DNA of 64,000 nt from Candidatus Epilinea brevis (GTDB lineage: Bacteria > Chloroflexota > Anaerolineae > Epilineales > Epilineaceae), in NCBI GenBank assembly GCA_016710785.1, contig JADJUE010000003.1:186001-250000 (forward strand), written 5' to 3'. Position 1 is the stretch's first letter; every line of letters begins with the position of its first letter. The notes under the pieces are model-generated. The model saw nothing but the letters and a program-made list of their open reading frames with translations. It was not told the DNA's origin and made no database searches. A program made the position numbers and the translations under genes. This document shows, piece by piece, positions 25,887 through 34,894 of this stretch.

Positions 25887-26006
25887 TCAGCGGGAATTTG
25901 TTTGCCGCGGTTCATGAGCAGGTGCGCGCTGCGCCTCCCAGCGCGCGGTGGAGCCCTCGATATCGGTGAAGAGGAAGGTCAGGGTGCCGCTGGGGGGATG
26001 GGGCAT
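25887..26006 (-). pseudogene. Truncated class III nucleotide cyclase N-terminus
   Basis: ATG 26006 opens MPHPPSGTLTFLFTDIEG and STARWEAQRA, the first 28 residues of a class III adenylate/guanylate cyclase domain, after which homology stops and the frame ends 11 codons later. The metal-binding Asp of FTDIEGST is present but the rest of the catalytic domain is absent. It closely resembles the start of the longer remnant at 27548, so the two are probably copies. Confidence 0.7.
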
Positions 26007-26410
26007 GGGAGGGGCCTCGCGGGAGGTCGGGAAGCCAGGAAACCGAAGGCTTAGCGATAGCCCATGGTGCAGTCTTACCGGCGATTGTACATCGCAAGGC
26101 AGCCTCGGGCCGGCGCTGCCCTTCGCACGGTATGGTGCCCCCGACGGACGATCGGTCTCAATGTGCGGGCGGAGGGATGGCGCGTTCACGTCCCTATCCC
26201 TCCAGCGCCTCCATCACCAGCGCCGCTGACGAGTCGATTGCACACCGCAGTGCACAGCAAGTTGCGGACAGGCCATGCCTCGTTCCAGTACTTATCCGCG
26301 GGATTGGGAGGTCCAAGTTGCTTGGTCCCTAGCGACATCCTGCGCTATCGTCTCCGCATCTCGACCCGTGTCGACCACGACGATGTGCCCACCCTCTCAA
26401 AGGCAGCACC

Positions 26411-26734
26411 ATGGCGCTCCTGATCGAAACCCAGCCGATTCCCCTGTCGACGGACACCGATGGCGTGCTCCGTGTCAGCGGAACACGGGTGACACTTGAC
26501 TCGGTCGTCCATGCTTTCAACCAGGGGGCGACCGCCGAAGAGATCGCTCAGCAGTACACATCGCTTCGCTTGGAGGATGTCTACGCGATCATCGCCTATT
26601 ACCTGCACGCACATTCTGAGGTCGATGCCTATCTCCAGCAGCGTGAGGAACGGGCCAAGGTCGTGCGCCACCAAAACGAGCAACGTTTCAATCCTGCCGG
26701 CATTCGCGAGCGCTTGCTGGCGCGACGGGGGTAG
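26411..26734 (+). CDS. DUF433-family antitoxin (VapB45-like)
   Basis: 107 residues. VSGTRVTLDSVVHAFNQGATAEEIAQQYTSL followed by VYAIIAYYLHA is the DUF433 winged-helix signature, found as antitoxin to DUF5615 PIN-like proteins. It should bind both DNA and its partner. The ATG at 26411 has a weak ribosome site. The partner starts 10 bases after its stop. The pair occupies the gap between two cyclase remnants. Confidence 0.85.
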   Translation: MALLIETQPIPLSTDTDGVLRVSGTRVTLDSVVHAFNQGATAEEIAQQYTSLRLEDVYAIIAYYLHAHSEVDAYLQQREERAKVVRHQNEQRFNPAGIRERLLARRG

Positions 26735-26743
26735 TCACCTCCG

Positions 26744-27094
26744 ATGATCCGTCTGGCTGCTGACGAGGACCTCAACGGGGCAATCGTACGTGGTGTGCTT
26801 CGCCGGAACTCTGCGATCGACCTCGTCCGGGTGCAGGATGCAGGGCTCAGCGGCGTCAGCGATGCTTCAGTGCTTGCCTGGGCTGCCGCCGAGAATCGCG
26901 TCCTCCTGACGCATGATGTCGCCACCATGACCGCCCACGCCTATGCCCGTATCGATGCAGGACTTCCCATGCCGGGACTGTTCGAGATCAGCCAACGGGT
27001 ACCGCTTGGCGTCGCGATCTCGGATGTCCTGTTGGTGGCGGAATGCAGTCGCGACGGAGAGTGGACGGGTCAGGTGCGGTACCTGCCTTTGTAG
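26744..27094 (+). CDS. DUF5615 PIN-like toxin (VapC45-like)
   Basis: 116 residues. LAADEDLNGAIVRGVLRR, VQDAGLSGVSDASVLAWAA and NRVLLTHDVATM carry the acidic residues of the DUF5615/Mut7-C-like PIN fold, presumed RNases. It follows the DUF433 gene directly. Its 3' end abuts the truncated end of the minus-strand cyclase remnant, which runs antisense into it. Confidence 0.85.
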   Translation: MIRLAADEDLNGAIVRGVLRRNSAIDLVRVQDAGLSGVSDASVLAWAAAENRVLLTHDVATMTAHAYARIDAGLPMPGLFEISQRVPLGVAISDVLLVAECSRDGEWTGQVRYLPL

Positions 27095-27548
27095 CCGCGG
27101 TCGATAGGTAGTCGCGGACCACCTGCTGGGCGGCCAGCGACAGGAGCACCTGGCCGCCGTGGCCGGCGGACATCAGGCGGGCGGTGCGGTTGAGCGAGGG
27201 GCCGAAGTAGTCGCCGCCGCGCTCCTCAGCCTTGCCGTGGTGGATGCCCATGCGCACGCGCAGGTCCGCGAACTCCGGCCCGAAGGCCGACCAGGCCTCC
27301 GCCGCCAGCGCCCGCTGGGCGTCCATCGCCGCGCCGAGCGCTTCTTCGGCATCCGCGAAGACCGCGCAGAAGGCGTCGCCCACCGTCTTGAACACCGTGC
27401 CCCCACGCCCCTCGATGGCCGCCCGCAGCAGTGCGTCATGGCGCACGAGCGCGGCGGCCATCGCCTCGCGCTGCGTTTCCCATCGTGCGGTGGAGCCCTT
27501 GATGTCGGTGAAGAGAAAGGTGAGGGTGCCCGTGGGGGGATGCGACAT
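26988..27548 (-). pseudogene. Class III adenylate/guanylate cyclase domain, C-terminally truncated
   Basis: ATG 27548 with AAGGA upstream encodes HPPTGTLTFLFTDIKG, RHDALLRAAIEGRGG, FKTVGDAFCAVF and YFGPSLNRTARLMSAGHGGQ, a nearly complete catalytic domain with the metal Asp residues, the NxxxR transition-state element and LLSLAAQQVVRDYL. Homology stops about base 27110, where full-length relatives continue into ATPase/TPR regions; the remaining 40 codons are antisense to the DUF5615 gene. The product might still fold as a cyclase, but the loss of the usual continuation suggests a fragment. FTDIKG has Lys where the remnant at 26006 has Glu. Confidence 0.7.
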
Positions 27549-27649
27549 GCGGGTCATCCTTCAGACTCAGGCAGCTGCGCCGGATCGGCCGCGCAAGCAG
27601 CATGGTACCACTGCACCCACGCTCAGAAGCGCATCGACGTGTCCCAAGC

Positions 27650-30598
27650 CTAGTGAAAGACTGCCCGCATCGGTCGCTCCCAGGCCTCGCGGAGCTCGTC
27701 CAGCCCCACCGTGAACAGCGGCGCCCCCTCCCCGTCGCGCACCCTCAGCTCCGGTTCGGCGAGCGTCCGGCCGATCACCAGGTGCGGCAAGTCGCCGAAG
27801 AGAGCCGCCGCATCCGCGCCGTCCGCCAGCTCCGCCAGGAAGACGCCCGCGCTCTCGTTGAAGAGGGTTGCGTCCCGGCGGATCGCTCGGCGGGCACCGA
27901 CTGCGCCCGCCTCCCCGTACAACTCTGCCCCGACCGCCGGTCCCCCCTCCCAGCCTCCCCCCGCTGGGGGGAGGAGCCGATCTCCTCCCAGCTCCAGCTC
28001 CGCTCCCAGCCCCGCCCCGATGCCCATCTCCGCCGCCGCCGCCAGCAGCCCGCCCTCGCTCAGGTCGTGGCAGGCGACGATGCCGCCGCCGACGATGGCC
28101 GCATGAACCGCGTCCAGCACCCGCGGCAACAGCGCCAGGTCCACCCGCGGCGGTAGCCGGCCCGCCAGGCCCTGCGTGTCCAGCCAGGTCGAGCCGCCAA
28201 GGCCGTAGCCCGAGGCCGGATCCAGATCCCGTGCGCCTACCAGCACCAAGGTCGCGCCCGCCCGCGTGAACTCCCCGCCCACCGTCCGGGCCACGTCCGG
28301 GATGCGCCCGAAGACCGAGACGCAGAGCACCGGGGGGATCTTGAGCACCGTGCCGTCCGGGAAGCGGTAGGTGCTGGACAGCGAGTCCTTGCCGCTGATA
28401 AAGGGCCGCTCCAGGGCGTCCGACAGGTCCACGCAGGCGTCCACCGCGCGGTCCAGGTCCGCCAGCGAGGCCGCGTCGGGCACCGGCCAGATGAAGTTGT
28501 CGATCAGGCCCACCTCGCGCGGGTTGCCACCCACCGCCACCAGGTTGGCCATCGCCTCCGCGCCGGCCCAGAGGCCACCCCAATACGGGTCCAGGGCGCA
28601 GAGCACCGGGTTCAGGCCATGGGCGATGACCAGGCCATAGGGCTTGCCGAGCAGCGGGGTGAGGATCGCCGCGTCGCCCGGTGTGCGCGCCAGCGGGCCG
28701 CCGAAGGGACCCATGGCCGCCATTCCCTGCACGGTGTGGTCGTACTGGCGGCAGATCGGCTCTTTGGAGGCCACGTTGGGATGGCCCATCACCGCCAGGG
28801 CGGCCGCCCGCCAGGCCGCCTCGTCGGCCGGCTCCGTCGGCAGGCGATCGTCGGCCACGCGGGGCTGGTAGACGCCCGTCAGCGTCCGGCGCGGGTAGCC
28901 GCCGTGCAGGAAGGCCATCTGCAGCTCGCCCACCGTGGCCCCCTCGTGGCGCACCGTCAGCCGGCCCGTGGCCTCGAAGCAGCCCAGGTCCGTCACCTCC
29001 ACGTTGTACACCGCGCAGATGCGCGCCACCGCCGCCACCTGCTCCGGCCCCACCGCCAGCACCATCCGCTCCTGGCTCTCGGACAGGAAGACCTCCCAGG
29101 GCGCCAGGCCCGGGTACTTGAGCGGCGCCCGCTCCAGCTCCACCGTGACCCCCAGCTCCTCGCCCAACTCGCCGATGGCCGAGCTGAAGCCGCCCGCGCC
29201 GCAGTCCGTGAGGGCTTGGATCAGCCCCGCGTCGCGGCAGGCCAAGAGGGCGTCCAAGGTTCGCTTCTCCTCGACGGCGTTGCCGATCTGCACCGCCTGG
29301 CTGTTGACCGTCAAGGTCTGGGCCGTCATCTCCGCCGAGGAGAAGGTGGCGCCGTGGATCCCGTCGCGCCCCGTGCGCCCGCCCATCACCAGGATGCGGT
29401 CGCCTGACCGAGGACGGGCCTTCTGGGCCACCGCCTCCGGCAGCAACCCGTAGGCGCCCACGATGACCGTGGGCTTGGCCCGGAAGTCCGGATGAAAGTG
29501 CACCGAGCCGTTGTTGGTGGGCACGCCCATGCGGTTGCCGTAGTCACGCACCCCGGCCACCACCCGCCGCAGCAGGTAATCCGGCGCCAGGCAGCCCGGG
29601 GGCACCTGTTCAGCCGGCAGGTCCGGCGGGGCGAAACAGAACATGTCCGTGGAGGCGATGACCCGCGCCCCCAGGCCCGTCCCCAGGATGTCGCGGAAGA
29701 CGCCGCCCGAACCGGTCATCGCCCCGCCGTAGGGCTCGATGGCCGAGGGCGAGTTATGCGTCTCCACCTTGCCGGCCACGGCCCAGCCATCGTAGAACGC
29801 CAGCACCCCGCTGTTGTCGACGAAAGCGGAGACCACCAGTGCGTCGTGTCGCGCGGTGGCCTCCTTGAGCCGGCGCATGAGGGGCGGCTTCGGCCGCCCG
29901 TCGATGAGCAGGTCGGCCTTGAAGGTCTTGTGGACGCAATGCTCGCTCCAGGTCTGGGCCAGCACCTCCAGCTCCAGATCCGTGGGATCGCGCCCCAGTT
30001 CCACGAAGTAGTCCTGGATGGCGCGCATCTCCACCAGGTCCAGGTACAGCCCGCCGGCGGAGAGGGCCTGCATGGCCGCGTCGTCCATGGCACAGAGGGG
30101 GATGACCGCCGTCGGCCCCGGCTCGCCGCCCATGACCAGGCTGATCGGCGCCTCCGTCACCACCCGTTCAATGGTGGGGTTGACCAGCAGGCGGGCCAGG
30201 ATGCGCTCCAGGTCGCCCGGCGCCAGGATGCCGTAGAAGGCGTACTCCCGGCTGGCGTCCGCCGCGGCCAAGGGCAGGCCCAGATCCTGGGCGGCCTTGA
30301 GCAAGGAGGCCGCCTCGGGGTTCATGACCCCCGGCTTGTAGGCCACCTCCACCAGGGCGTCGGCGTCCGTGATCAGGGGCTCGTCCAGGCTCCAGCGCTG
30401 GTCGATCTCCTCCGCCAGCAGTTGCCGCGCCAGCTGGACGGCTTGCGCCGCGTCCGCCAGGCCCTCCAGGCGGTAGACCTTGGCCGTGCGCACGTGCGCG
30501 ATGCCCGCCAGGCCCAGGCTGCGCCGGATCTCGGCCCTGAGGTCCTCCCCCAGGGGGTCGCCGTCGCTGCTGCTGGTCACGCGAATGGTCTGGATCAT
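27650..30598 (-). CDS. purL: Phosphoribosylformylglycinamidine synthase, PurS-like domains fused to PurL
   Basis: About 982 residues; makes FGAM from FGAR, ATP and ammonia in purine synthesis. Residues 1-170 contain two PurS-like halves (IRVTSSSDGDPLG... and ALVEVAYKPGVMNPEA), then the PurL domains: LAQTWSEHCVHKTFKA, VETHNSPSAIEPYGGA, GVFRDILGTG, LTDCGAGGFSSAIGE and FLSESQERM. This matches the large PurL without its C-terminal glutaminase, so a separate PurQ is needed; none is in the window. Start ATG 30598 (30604 possible). Near residue 880 it contains LLPPAGGGWEGGP, encoded by a dispersed palindromic repeat (27942-27974). Confidence 0.93.
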   Translation of the reverse strand: MIQTIRVTSSSDGDPLGEDLRAEIRRSLGLAGIAHVRTAKVYRLEGLADAAQAVQLARQLLAEEIDQRWSLDEPLITDADALVEVAYKPGVMNPEAASLLKAAQDLGLPLAAADASREYAFYGILAPGDLERILARLLVNPTIERVVTEAPISLVMGGEPGPTAVIPLCAMDDAAMQALSAGGLYLDLVEMRAIQDYFVELGRDPTDLELEVLAQTWSEHCVHKTFKADLLIDGRPKPPLMRRLKEATARHDALVVSAFVDNSGVLAFYDGWAVAGKVETHNSPSAIEPYGGAMTGSGGVFRDILGTGLGARVIASTDMFCFAPPDLPAEQVPPGCLAPDYLLRRVVAGVRDYGNRMGVPTNNGSVHFHPDFRAKPTVIVGAYGLLPEAVAQKARPRSGDRILVMGGRTGRDGIHGATFSSAEMTAQTLTVNSQAVQIGNAVEEKRTLDALLACRDAGLIQALTDCGAGGFSSAIGELGEELGVTVELERAPLKYPGLAPWEVFLSESQERMVLAVGPEQVAAVARICAVYNVEVTDLGCFEATGRLTVRHEGATVGELQMAFLHGGYPRRTLTGVYQPRVADDRLPTEPADEAAWRAAALAVMGHPNVASKEPICRQYDHTVQGMAAMGPFGGPLARTPGDAAILTPLLGKPYGLVIAHGLNPVLCALDPYWGGLWAGAEAMANLVAVGGNPREVGLIDNFIWPVPDAASLADLDRAVDACVDLSDALERPFISGKDSLSSTYRFPDGTVLKIPPVLCVSVFGRIPDVARTVGGEFTRAGATLVLVGARDLDPASGYGLGGSTWLDTQGLAGRLPPRVDLALLPRVLDAVHAAIVGGGIVACHDLSEGGLLAAAAEMGIGAGLGAELELGGDRLLPPAGGGWEGGPAVGAELYGEAGAVGARRAIRRDATLFNESAGVFLAELADGADAAALFGDLPHLVIGRTLAEPELRVRDGEGAPLFTVGLDELREAWERPMRAVFH
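27942..27974. repeat. Dispersed palindromic GC repeat inside purL
   Basis: This segment (C6-TCCCAGCCT-C6-GCTG5... form, with C6 and G6 arms) is the same unit as both arms at 40615-40690. Here it is read in frame in purL, adding about 12 residues. Confidence 0.75.
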
Positions 30599-30811
30599 GG
30601 TCATCCCTGGGCGGAGGCAGCGCAATGCGCGGCGGGCGCGGGGCGCGCCGCCCCGGCGGGCGGGCAGTGTAGCACAGCGGGGGAGCGGATCTGTCGCGCC
30701 CCCGAATCGCGGTCACCCCACAGCCCCCCCTCGCACCGCATTAATCACCCGCTCAGCCGCCAGGCCTAGACTTGCGACCGGTGGGGGTTCCCGCGCCGGC
30801 GGGGCGGCTCC

Positions 30812-30817
30812 TATAAT
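30812..30817 (+). promoter_or_regulatory. Consensus -10 of the two-component/HtrA operon
   Basis: Perfect TATAAT at 30812-30817; a weak TTCCCG lies 18 bases upstream (30788-30793). The response-regulator GTG is 54 bases downstream. Confidence 0.5.
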
Positions 30818-30870
30818 GCGACATTGAGGGCCACGGAATCCGATCCGGCGGCTGGGGAGAAGGTAACGCG

Positions 30871-31554
30871 GTGGCCGAACAGATCCTGATCGTGGAAGAC
30901 GACGAGCGCATCGCCAGCATGCTCCGGCGCGGCCTGATCTTCGAGGGCTTCGACGCCCGCGCGGTCCATGACGGCCCGGCCGCCCTGGACGCGGCGCGCG
31001 AGCGCGTACCAGACCTCGTCATCCTGGACTGGATGCTGCCGGGCATGGAGGGCATCGAGGTCTGCAAGCGGCTGCGCGCCGCCAGCGACGTGCCGGTGCT
31101 GATGCTGACGGCCAAGGAGGCCGTGCCCGAGCGCGTGCAAGGCCTCAACGCCGGCGCCGACGACTATATGGTGAAGCCCTTCGCCTTCGAGGAGCTGCTG
31201 GCCCGCGTGCGGGCGCTCCTGCGCCGGCGCCTGCCGGTGCCGGAAGGTCCGGAGATCCTGCGCTTCGAGGACCTGGAGCTGGATTCGGGCACCCGCCTGG
31301 CGCGGCGCGGCGGGCGCCACATCGAGCTCACGGCCAAGGAATACGACCTGCTCTTCCTCTTCCTGCGCCATCCGCGGCAGGTGCTGACCCGCGACCAGAT
31401 CTTCGACAAGGTATGGGACTACGACTTCGGCGGGGAGAGCAACATCATCGAGGTCTACGTGCGCTACCTGCGCACCAAGCTGGAAGCCGACGGCGAGATC
31501 CGGCTCATCCACACGGTGCGCGGCGTGGGCTACACCCTCAGGGAGCCGACGTGA
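30871..31554 (+). CDS. OmpR/PhoB-family response regulator
   Basis: 227 residues. Receiver domain with ILIVEDDERIASM, phosphoacceptor Asp in LVILDWMLPGMEG, VLMLTAKEA and the Lys of DDYMVKPFAF; C-terminal winged helix with ELTAKEYDLLFLFLRHP and VYVRYLRTKLE. GTG 30871 has a GGAG/AAGG region upstream. Its stop overlaps the kinase start (GTGA). It controls an unknown regulon; the HtrA-type protease at the end of the operon suggests envelope stress. Confidence 0.95.
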   Translation: MAEQILIVEDDERIASMLRRGLIFEGFDARAVHDGPAALDAARERVPDLVILDWMLPGMEGIEVCKRLRAASDVPVLMLTAKEAVPERVQGLNAGADDYMVKPFAFEELLARVRALLRRRLPVPEGPEILRFEDLELDSGTRLARRGGRHIELTAKEYDLLFLFLRHPRQVLTRDQIFDKVWDYDFGGESNIIEVYVRYLRTKLEADGEIRLIHTVRGVGYTLREPT

Positions 31555-33257
31555 GCCTGAGCCTGCGCTGGCTCCACCGTCGCTCGCCGGCGGCCGGGGC
31601 CGGCGGCGACGCCACCGCGTCCACCTTGCCGTCCGGCGAGTCGGATCTGGAAGCCGCCGCCGAGACCGGGGCGATCGCGGTGCCCAGCCGCAGCCGGCGC
31701 CTGGGCTTGCCGCCCCTGCTCCTGCGCTGGAAGCTGACCATCTTCTACAGCGCGGTGCTGGCGCTCATGCTGTCCACCTTCAGCATCCTGGTGTACTGGC
31801 ACATGTCGCGCAGCATGCTGGCGGACATCGACCGCAACAGCGAGCGGCATGCCGACACCGCAGAGACCGCTCTACGGAACCTGGTCAACCTGGAGCAGCT
31901 CGTCATGTCCGGCGCACCCGGCCAGCTGAGCCTGGCGCCGGAGATCCAGACCCGGCTCTCGCTGGAGAAGGTGCTGGCGGACAGCCGCTACGAAGGCATG
32001 GCGGTGCGGATCTACGCCGGTGGGCAATGGCTCTTCGCAACCGATACCTATGTCCGCGACACCTCCAAGGTGCCCTTCGACAGCGCCATCCTTCTCAGTA
32101 TGCGCCTGGGCCAGGAGCATCGCGTCAACCTCCAGACCAGCGACACCGGCATACCCTTGCGGTCCTTCAGCCGGCCGTTCTTCTTGGGCAAGCGGCCCTT
32201 CGCCGTCGTGGAGGTGTTGACCAGCCTGCAGGGCTACAACCAGACCCGCGAGCGGCTGGCGCGGCTGCTCCTGTTGGGCACGCTCCTGGCCACGGCCGTG
32301 GCCTTCTTCATCGGGGCGGCGGTGGCCGAGGCAGCGCTGAAGCCCATCGACGCCGTCACCCGCACGGCGCAGCAGATCGTCTCCCGCCGGGACCTGGCGC
32401 GGCGCATCGACGACAGCGGCCCGCAGGACGAGATGGGCCGGCTCATCTCCACCTTCAACGCCATGTTGCAGCAGATCCAGGGCATGTTCGACCGCCAGCA
32501 GCGCTTCCTGGCGGACGTGTCGCACGAGCTACGCACACCGCTCACCACCATCCGCGGCGAGGCGGACCTCATGACCCGCAGCGGCCGCCTGGACGCGGAG
32601 GGCCTGAACGGCATCCTGAGCGAGTCCGAGCGCATGAGCCGCCTGGTGGAGGACCTGCTGCTGCTGGCGCGCAACGACGCGGCGGCGGAGTTGGAGAAGC
32701 GGCCGGTGGAGCTGGCCGAGCTGCTGCAGGAGGTGGCCCGCCAGGCCGGCGTCCTGGGCGGCGACAGCCATAGCCTGAGCCTGGGCACGGTGGACGCGGC
32801 GCGGGTCGCCGGCGACCGCGACCGGCTCAAGCAGCTGCTGCTCAACCTGGTCTCCAATGCCCTGCGGCACACACCGCCCGGCACCGCGGTCACCCTGGGC
32901 CTGCGCGCCGCGGGCGACGAGGCCATCCTGACGGTGGCCGACACCGGGCAGGGCATCGACCCCGCGGACCTGCCCTACCTCTTCGACCGCTTCTACAAGG
33001 CGGACAAGGCCCGCAAGCGCCAGGGCGTCCGGGATTCCACGGGCCTGGGCCTGGCCATCGTCCAGTCCATCGCCCAGGCCCACGGCGGCTGGGTGGCGGT
33101 GGACTCCGCGCTTTGCCGAGGCACCACCTTCACCGTCCATCTGCCCTTGGCCGCGGTCGGCGCCCCCGACACGGCCACGACGGTGGCCGGCGAGGCGCCG
33201 CCGGCGTCGCGGCCGGCGGCGGCCATCGCCCCGCGACCAGCCACCCCCACGCTCTGA
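31551..33257 (+). CDS. Sensor histidine kinase (HAMP, HisKA, HATPase_c)
   Basis: About 568 residues. A 55-residue Ala/Ser-rich leader, then TM1 (TIFYSAVLALMLSTFSILVYW), an extracellular domain of about 150 residues, TM2 (LLLLGTLLATAVAFFIGAAV), HAMP, the H-box FLADVSHELRTPLTTIRGE, the N-box LLLNLVSNALRHTPP, and the G-boxes VADTGQGID and GLGLAIV. GTG 31551 overlaps the regulator stop and fixes the start. The signal is unknown. Cognate to the response regulator upstream. Confidence 0.95.
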   Translation: MSLSLRWLHRRSPAAGAGGDATASTLPSGESDLEAAAETGAIAVPSRSRRLGLPPLLLRWKLTIFYSAVLALMLSTFSILVYWHMSRSMLADIDRNSERHADTAETALRNLVNLEQLVMSGAPGQLSLAPEIQTRLSLEKVLADSRYEGMAVRIYAGGQWLFATDTYVRDTSKVPFDSAILLSMRLGQEHRVNLQTSDTGIPLRSFSRPFFLGKRPFAVVEVLTSLQGYNQTRERLARLLLLGTLLATAVAFFIGAAVAEAALKPIDAVTRTAQQIVSRRDLARRIDDSGPQDEMGRLISTFNAMLQQIQGMFDRQQRFLADVSHELRTPLTTIRGEADLMTRSGRLDAEGLNGILSESERMSRLVEDLLLLARNDAAAELEKRPVELAELLQEVARQAGVLGGDSHSLSLGTVDAARVAGDRDRLKQLLLNLVSNALRHTPPGTAVTLGLRAAGDEAILTVADTGQGIDPADLPYLFDRFYKADKARKRQGVRDSTGLGLAIVQSIAQAHGGWVAVDSALCRGTTFTVHLPLAAVGAPDTATTVAGEAPPASRPAAAIAPRPATPTL

Positions 33258-33269
33258 GGTCGGCCCCCC

Positions 33270-34460
33270 ATGAACCGCTTCCTCACCACCGCCCTGGCCT
33301 TCGCCCTGCTGCTATCCGCCGCCGTGGGCGTCGGTGCCGCCTCCGGCGGGCTGACCGCCTGGTGGCTGCTGGAGCGGCGCGGGGCGGCCGAGACGCCACC
33401 GGCGGACGCGACGGACCTGGCGGCGACCGGTGCCGGCGGCGCCCTCCTGGCCACCAGCACCACCGAGGACGACGCCTTTCTGGACGCGGTCCGCGCCACC
33501 CGCCCCGCGGTGGTGACGGTGCTGAACCTGCGCTTCGGCCGCAGCTCGCCCTTTGCCCCGGTCAAGTTGATCACGGCCGGCTCGGGCTCCGGCGTCATCT
33601 TCGACGCCCGGGGCTACGTGGCCACCAACGCCCACGTGGTGCACGAGGCCTCGCAGATCGAGGTGCTGTTCATCGACGGGCGGCGGGTGCAGGCCACGCT
33701 GGTCAACGAGGACCCGCGCTACGACGTGGCCATCCTGCGCCTGCCGGAGGGCGAGAAGCTGCCGGCCGTGGCCCCCCTGGCGGACAGCTCGCAACTGGAG
33801 CCGGGCATGCGGGTGCTGGCCATCGGCAGCCCCCTGGGCACGGATTACCAGAACACGGTGACGACGGGCATCATCGCCGGGCTCAACCGCCGGGTGAAGC
33901 AGCAGGGCTTCGACCTGCGCACCTTCGAGTACCGCAGCCTGGACGTGGTGGACGTACCGCTCATCCAGACGGACGCGGCCATCAACGTGGGCAACTCGGG
34001 CGGGCCGCTCATCGACCTGAAGGGCGAGGTGGTGGGCCTGAACACCCTGGTGGTGCGCCGCGACCAGAACGCGGGCTCGGCCGCCATCGAGGGCTTCGGC
34101 TTCTCGGTGCCCAGCAACCTCATCCAGGCTCTGGCCGACAGCTGGATCGACGGCCGCCCCCGCGGCGATTTGGGCCTGGAGGCGGTAGAGCTGGACCCCA
34201 GCTTCGCCCGCGAGCACGGCCTCAGCCGCGCGGCCGGCGCGGTGGTGCAGCGCCTGACGGCCGGCGGGGCGGGCGAGCAGGGCGACCTGAAGGTGGGCGA
34301 CATCATCGTCGCCGTCGACGGCCAGCCCCTCAACATCGACCGCGCCCTCTCCGACCTGCTCTGGCGCTACCGCGCCGGTGAGCGGATGCGCCTCGATGTG
34401 GACCGCTACGGGCAGATGGTGGAGCTGGAGATCACGCTGGGGGCTTGGGCGGAGGAGTAG
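33270..34460 (+). CDS. HtrA/DegP-like trypsin-fold serine protease with PDZ domain
   Basis: 396 residues. N-terminal hydrophobic signal/anchor, then an S1C protease domain with His in TNAHVV, Asp in YDVAIL and Ser in NVGNSGGPL, and a single C-terminal PDZ domain (LKVGDIIVAVDGQPL). Family members degrade damaged envelope proteins. The gene follows the kinase after 12 bases, so the operon is regulator, kinase, protease, an arrangement known for envelope-stress systems. The catalytic triad is intact. Confidence 0.94.
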   Translation: MNRFLTTALAFALLLSAAVGVGAASGGLTAWWLLERRGAAETPPADATDLAATGAGGALLATSTTEDDAFLDAVRATRPAVVTVLNLRFGRSSPFAPVKLITAGSGSGVIFDARGYVATNAHVVHEASQIEVLFIDGRRVQATLVNEDPRYDVAILRLPEGEKLPAVAPLADSSQLEPGMRVLAIGSPLGTDYQNTVTTGIIAGLNRRVKQQGFDLRTFEYRSLDVVDVPLIQTDAAINVGNSGGPLIDLKGEVVGLNTLVVRRDQNAGSAAIEGFGFSVPSNLIQALADSWIDGRPRGDLGLEAVELDPSFAREHGLSRAAGAVVQRLTAGGAGEQGDLKVGDIIVAVDGQPLNIDRALSDLLWRYRAGERMRLDVDRYGQMVELEITLGAWAEE

Positions 34461-34526
34461 ATCGGGAAGGTGTCAGTCGTCGGGCTGAACCTGCGTCCGC
34501 GTCGGTGACAGGGTCCTACCCACCCT

Positions 34527-34555
34527 TTGCCGTGGATCGGCGGCCGGCCTATGAT
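34527..34555 (+). promoter_or_regulatory. Promoter of the MazEF-like module
   Basis: TTGCCG (34527-34532), a 17-base spacer and TATGAT (34550-34555), 40 bases before the antitoxin ATG at 34595. Confidence 0.5.
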
Positions 34556-34594
34556 GTGGCATCGAATCCACATACGCCTTCAGGCAAGCACACC

Positions 34595-34894
34595 ATGACC
34601 ACTCGGACGATCCAGATGACGCTCGACTCAACCTTGCTGGACGAGGTCGATGTTGCGACCCGCGAGTTGGACATGACCCGATCGGCGCTGATCCGGTCGG
34701 CACTGGCTGAGTATCTGCTGCAGGTCCGGCTGCGCCGTCTGGAGCGACAGGACCGGGAAGCCTACGACCGCTGCCCGGCAACCGATGCTGATGCCGAGTT
34801 CTGGGAGGCGCTACAGGACTGGGCTGCGCCGAGAGGCATGGGGATGTCTGCTGGGTTCAGTCGCCGGACCGTTCCGGCCGTCGGCCGGCGCTGA
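34595..34894 (+). CDS. Ribbon-helix-helix antitoxin (MazE-like)
   Basis: 99 residues. TRTIQMTLDSTLLDEVDVATRELDMTRS is a CopG/MetJ-type ribbon-helix-helix DNA-binding domain, followed by an acidic tail (DADAEFWEALQDW) typical of the toxin-binding part. The last 20 residues (PRGMGMSAGFSRRTV...) look out of character: they are read from what should be toxin-coding DNA, in another frame. This suggests that the native antitoxin stop was lost or that a one-base change lies near 34840. ATG 34595 is chosen by homology. Confidence 0.8.
   Translation: MTTRTIQMTLDSTLLDEVDVATRELDMTRSALIRSALAEYLLQVRLRRLERQDREAYDRCPATDADAEFWEALQDWAAPRGMGMSAGFSRRTVPAVGRR

Larger units (their letters stand above)
25663..26410. 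other. 748-base region without an intact gene, holding relics
   Basis: Contents: the hairpin at 25757-25788; a plus-strand stretch of about 35 codons at 25828-25930 that reads like protein (LYWYRTTKNFEGG...NHNLISGN) but has no start or family I can name; the cyclase N-terminal remnant 25887-26006 on the minus strand; and about 400 bases before the DUF433 gene in which I see nothing firm. It looks like a site of repeated rearrangement. Confidence 0.5.

Noticed and set aside
26318..26351. Promoter TTGCTT...TATCGT before the DUF433 gene
   Set aside because: The spacer is 22 bases, too long for a sigma70 promoter.
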